Assembly: GCA_903959115.1 (NCBI GenBank) | Contig: CAJBVU010000245.1 | Coordinates: 1 to 8,906 of the forward strand | Length of the DNA stretch: 8,906 nucleotides | Direction of reading: 5' to 3' | Source: an uncultured Bacteroidota bacterium | Lineage (GTDB): Bacteria > Bacteroidota > Bacteroidia > NS11-12g > UBA955 | Part shown: positions 6,148-8,906 of the stretch, one piece after another | Position numbering within the stretch: position 1 is the first letter of the stretch | Layout of the letters: every line of letters begins with the position of its first letter | Program-made: the position numbers and the translations under genes | Notes under the pieces: generated by a model | What the model saw: only the letters and a program-made list of their open reading frames with translations | Databases searched by the model: none | Told to the model about the DNA's origin: nothing

Positions 6148-6543
6148 ATGAAACACATCACAGTGGTTGCAGCGGTCATAGAACACAATGAAAAATACTT
6201 GTGTGTTCAGCGTGGCGTCAATAAATACGAGTACATTTCTAAAAAATGGGAATTCCCTGGCGGCAAAGTTGAAGTCGACGAGTCTCCTGAAAGTGCGCTC
6301 ATTCGCGAGATCCAGGAAGAACTCCACCTCGATATTCACTCACTACAGTTTTTAATCACCGTGGAACACCCCTACCCCGATTTCCGCCTCACCATGCACA
6401 CCTATTTGTGCAAATCTGAACAAACAACCCCTACCCTAACCGAACATCTGGAATATACTTGGCTTTCCCCATCAGACATGAATCATCTAGACTGGGCCGC
6501 CGCAGATCTTCCCATCGTTGAAAAACTCATCACACTGTCATGA
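6148..6543 (+). CDS. MutT/NudG-type Nudix hydrolase ((deoxy)nucleoside triphosphate pyrophosphohydrolase)
   Basis: Nudix enzymes of this type hydrolyse (d)NTPs to (d)NMP and pyrophosphate, often cleaning damaged nucleotides such as 8-oxo-dGTP or modified CTP from the pool. The 131-aa product has the size of E. coli MutT (129). It opens with a typical beta strand (ITVVAAVIEHNEKYLCVQR) and has WEFPGGKVE at 34-42. The Nudix box (G39 to L61) keeps the metal-binding core: G39, E45, R53, E54, E57 and E58. The usual glycine near the box end is H60 instead, which does not remove a catalytic residue. The tail LDWAAADLPIVEKL resembles MutT and CTP-pyrophosphohydrolase members. The stop TGA overlaps the ATG of the next gene (ATGA), so the two are almost certainly one translationally coupled operon. 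The substrate cannot be read from sequence. A specific mutT or nudG name is not justified. Confidence 0.92.
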   Translation: MKHITVVAAVIEHNEKYLCVQRGVNKYEYISKKWEFPGGKVEVDESPESALIREIQEELHLDIHSLQFLITVEHPYPDFRLTMHTYLCKSEQTTPTLTEHLEYTWLSPSDMNHLDWAAADLPIVEKLITLS

Positions 6544-8906
6544 AATCCAAATTAACCGAAGGGTTTCAACATGGATTTATTGACGACAACAGTCAATATA
6601 GAGGCAATTTTACACCCCGAATCCTCACAAATTCCGGTCAAAAATCAGTAAAAGTCCTTTCAACCCTATTGGATGAATTAGAAAACTGTCAGAGTTTCTG
6701 GTTCAATGTGGCTTTTATCACTAGCAGCGGCGTAAAGACCATTCTACAATCGTTGCTGAAACTTGAGGATAAAAACATCCATGGCACCATCGTAATTTCG
6801 GACTATCTCACCTTTAGTCAGCCTGGCGCGATGAAGCTCTTGCTGCAGTTCAAAAACATCGAATTGCGCATCGTTCAGAAACAAAGTCATCACGCCAAAG
6901 GATATCTGTTCGATCACGGGGATTACCAATCGTTCATTGTAGGCAGTTCCAACCTCACACAAAATGCCCTGGCCGTAAATCGGGAGCTAAATATATTACT
7001 TCATAGCTTGGAGCATGGCGCAACGCTCAAGGAACTGAGAGAGGAATTTCAATATGATTTAGATCATTCAGTCATCGTTGACGCGGATTTTATTCGAATT
7101 TACGAGGAACATTACAACGCTCAACAAGTTAAAAATCTGATAGACCCGCAGGTCAAGTATCATACTTTGCGCAATCGCCCTGAGCCCAACTCAATGCAAC
7201 ATCAGGCATTGATCAACTTAAACGAAATGCGTGATGCGGGTAAAACCAAAGCATTGGTCATTTCAGCAACAGGGACAGGAAAAACGTACTTGGCGGCTTT
7301 CGACGTGAGATCCTTTGCACCCAAGCGAATGTTGTTCGTGATTCATCGCGAGAACATCGCCCGGAAAGCATTGTTGTCGTTTCAAGAGATCATCATCGAC
7401 GCTGACCTCACAGATTTTGGCGTGTATACCGGCACTGAAAAGAACGCGGACGTCCGCTACATGTTCGCCACGGCACAGACCTTAAGCAAGGAAGCACATC
7501 GCCTCAAGTTTGCCAAAGACCATTTCGATTACATCGTAATTGATGAGAGTCACCACGCGGGTGCAAAAACGTACGATCACATCATCGACTATTTTGAGCC
7601 GAAGTTTCTGCTGGGAATGACCGCCACGCCGGAGCGAACGGATGGGTTTGACATTTATTCCAAATTCGACCACAACGTGGCCTACGAAATCCGGTTGCAT
7701 ACTGCGCTGAAGGCAGATTTGTTAACGCCATTTCACTATTTCGGAATTTCGGACCTCACGGTAGACGGGCATGCACTCGAAGAAAAGGCGGATTTCAACT
7801 TGTTGGTATCGGAAGAGCGGATTGACCGAATCATTGAATCCATTGGAAGATATGGCGCCGAATTGGACGAAATACGGGGCTTGATTTTTTGCTCCAAGTT
7901 AGAAGAATGCTATGCCATTGCTGAGAAACTGAGCGAGCGCGGGTATCCTTCGATTGGGTTGACAGGCGAAGACAAGGAATCTGCCAGGGCCGCAGGAATT
8001 CAGCGACTGGAAACGAATGATTTAAGCACCAAGATCGACTTCTTGGTTTGTCGAGACATTTTCAACGAAGGGATAGACATTCCAAGAATCAATTTGATTT
8101 TGATGCTACGTCCAACAGAATCGGCCATTGTTTTTGTTCAGCAGCTGGGACGGGGATTGCGTAAGGCGGAAAATAAGGAGTACTTGACGGTGTTGGATTT
8201 TATTGGGAACTACAAGAACAACTTTTTGGTCCCGATTGCTTTGTATGGGGATACGTCGTTCAACAAGGACAGGATTCGGAGATGTTTGGTAAATGGTTCG
8301 GATTTGATTCCGGGGGCATCCACGATCAATTTTGACGAGATCACGAAGGAGCGAATTTTCAAGTCGTTGAATGATGCGAATTTGAGCAAGTTCAAAGATT
8401 TAAAAACGGATTTCGAGTTGCTGAAGTTCCAGTTGGGGCGAACACCGCTGATGATGGATTTCATTGAACACGGCTCGAGGGATCCTTTCACTTTTGTTAC
8501 AGAGTACAAATCGTATTATGGGTTTTTGATCAAGGTTTTACCCACTGATTGGAATTTATCGAAGCGATCGCTGAAGATATTGGAGTCGTTATCGATGGAA
8601 GTACTCAACGGGAAACGCGCGGAGGAAGCAATGATATTGAGGGCATTGCTGGACAATTTTGAGACACAACCGGCGGGCGGGTCTATGGCAGTTGATGCGG
8701 TTTTCGATGATAAAAATGGGTTTACTAGCTCCGTGAGTGCTGACAATTTGCTGACTTACGTTCATAACCTCAACTTGCGATTTGCGACCGAGAACAAGGA
8801 CGGCAAGTTAACTGCGATTGGCGAAATCAATGATTTCAAGCTGATAGCATATAATGAATTGAGCGGCGAATTGTCGTTGGACATCGACTTATTGGAAAGC
8901 TTGAGA
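6540..8906 (+). CDS. HKD-nuclease / DEAH-type SF2 helicase fusion protein (3' end outside window)
   Basis: The gene starts at the ATG overlapping the Nudix stop (ATGA) and stays open for 789 codons to the right edge, so the C-terminus is missing. Residues about 20-200 form a phospholipase D-like (HKD) nuclease domain with H118-x-K120-x4-D125, followed by the hallmark GSSNLT at 135-140. Only one HKD motif is present, so dimerisation may complete the active site. A superfamily 2 helicase of the ResIII type follows: MQHQALINL upstream of Walker A ATGTGKT (243-249), motif II DESH (335-338), motif III TATPERTDG (361-369), motif V region RDIFNEGIDIP, motif VI QQLGRGLR (534-541), then VLDFIGNY. Residues from about 565 on form a further domain I cannot name with certainty. 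The layout resembles HKD-helicase proteins that carry a C-terminal DUF3427 region (from memory). Such proteins probably act on DNA in repair or defence; that role is inferred. Confidence 0.93.
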   Translation, partial: MKSKLTEGFQHGFIDDNSQYRGNFTPRILTNSGQKSVKVLSTLLDELENCQSFWFNVAFITSSGVKTILQSLLKLEDKNIHGTIVISDYLTFSQPGAMKLLLQFKNIELRIVQKQSHHAKGYLFDHGDYQSFIVGSSNLTQNALAVNRELNILLHSLEHGATLKELREEFQYDLDHSVIVDADFIRIYEEHYNAQQVKNLIDPQVKYHTLRNRPEPNSMQHQALINLNEMRDAGKTKALVISATGTGKTYLAAFDVRSFAPKRMLFVIHRENIARKALLSFQEIIIDADLTDFGVYTGTEKNADVRYMFATAQTLSKEAHRLKFAKDHFDYIVIDESHHAGAKTYDHIIDYFEPKFLLGMTATPERTDGFDIYSKFDHNVAYEIRLHTALKADLLTPFHYFGISDLTVDGHALEEKADFNLLVSEERIDRIIESIGRYGAELDEIRGLIFCSKLEECYAIAEKLSERGYPSIGLTGEDKESARAAGIQRLETNDLSTKIDFLVCRDIFNEGIDIPRINLILMLRPTESAIVFVQQLGRGLRKAENKEYLTVLDFIGNYKNNFLVPIALYGDTSFNKDRIRRCLVNGSDLIPGASTINFDEITKERIFKSLNDANLSKFKDLKTDFELLKFQLGRTPLMMDFIEHGSRDPFTFVTEYKSYYGFLIKVLPTDWNLSKRSLKILESLSMEVLNGKRAEEAMILRALLDNFETQPAGGSMAVDAVFDDKNGFTSSVSADNLLTYVHNLNLRFATENKDGKLTAIGEINDFKLIAYNELSGELSLDIDLLESLR

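Noticed and set aside
6744..8746. Minus-strand open frames inside the helicase gene (6744-6962, 7482-7700, 8210-8509, 8516-8746)
   Set aside because: The plus frame here is continuous and carries HKD and SF2 helicase motifs. The minus frames are short and featureless.

Overview
The window looks like chromosomal DNA of a member of the Bacteroidota. Three things point there. Promoter-like sites match the Bacteroidota pattern (TTG, about 20 nt, TAnnTTTG), most clearly in front of the tRNA gene. Start codons generally lack a Shine-Dalgarno sequence. The protein variants, such as a ThrRS with RSLQMNDAH in motif 2 and the L20, L35 and IF3 versions, also fit. I cannot settle the class or genus from sequence alone.

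Layout, left to right. (1) The 3' part of clpB (+), cut by the left edge, encodes the M-domain and the complete second AAA+ module of the ClpB disaggregase. (2) A gene for an unrecognised secreted or periplasmic protein of about 300 aa (+) follows after a short gap holding two perfect hairpins. (3) A strong bidirectional terminator separates it from the convergent minus-strand translation operon thrS > infC > rpmI > rplT (ThrRS, IF3, L35, L20). infC starts inside the end of thrS, with a 17-nt overlap. (4) A tRNA-Ser(GCU) gene (+) with its own promoter and terminator lies divergent from thrS. (5) After about 250 nt of AT-rich gene-free DNA with 20/21-bp phased repeats comes a two-gene operon (+). 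It holds a MutT-type Nudix hydrolase and, sharing the ATGA stop/start, a large protein with an N-terminal HKD (phospholipase D-type) nuclease domain and a DEAH-type (DESH) superfamily 2 helicase. This second gene is open from 6540 to the right edge: 789 codons with no stop, so its C-terminus is missing.

The left two thirds is core housekeeping: protein disaggregation, tRNA charging, initiation and ribosomal proteins. The right third is the accessory-looking part. A nucleotide-pool hydrolase is translationally coupled to a nuclease-helicase immediately downstream of a tRNA gene. That is the best candidate here for a poorly described DNA repair or defence module. No insertion sequence, CRISPR array, rRNA or replication origin was seen.
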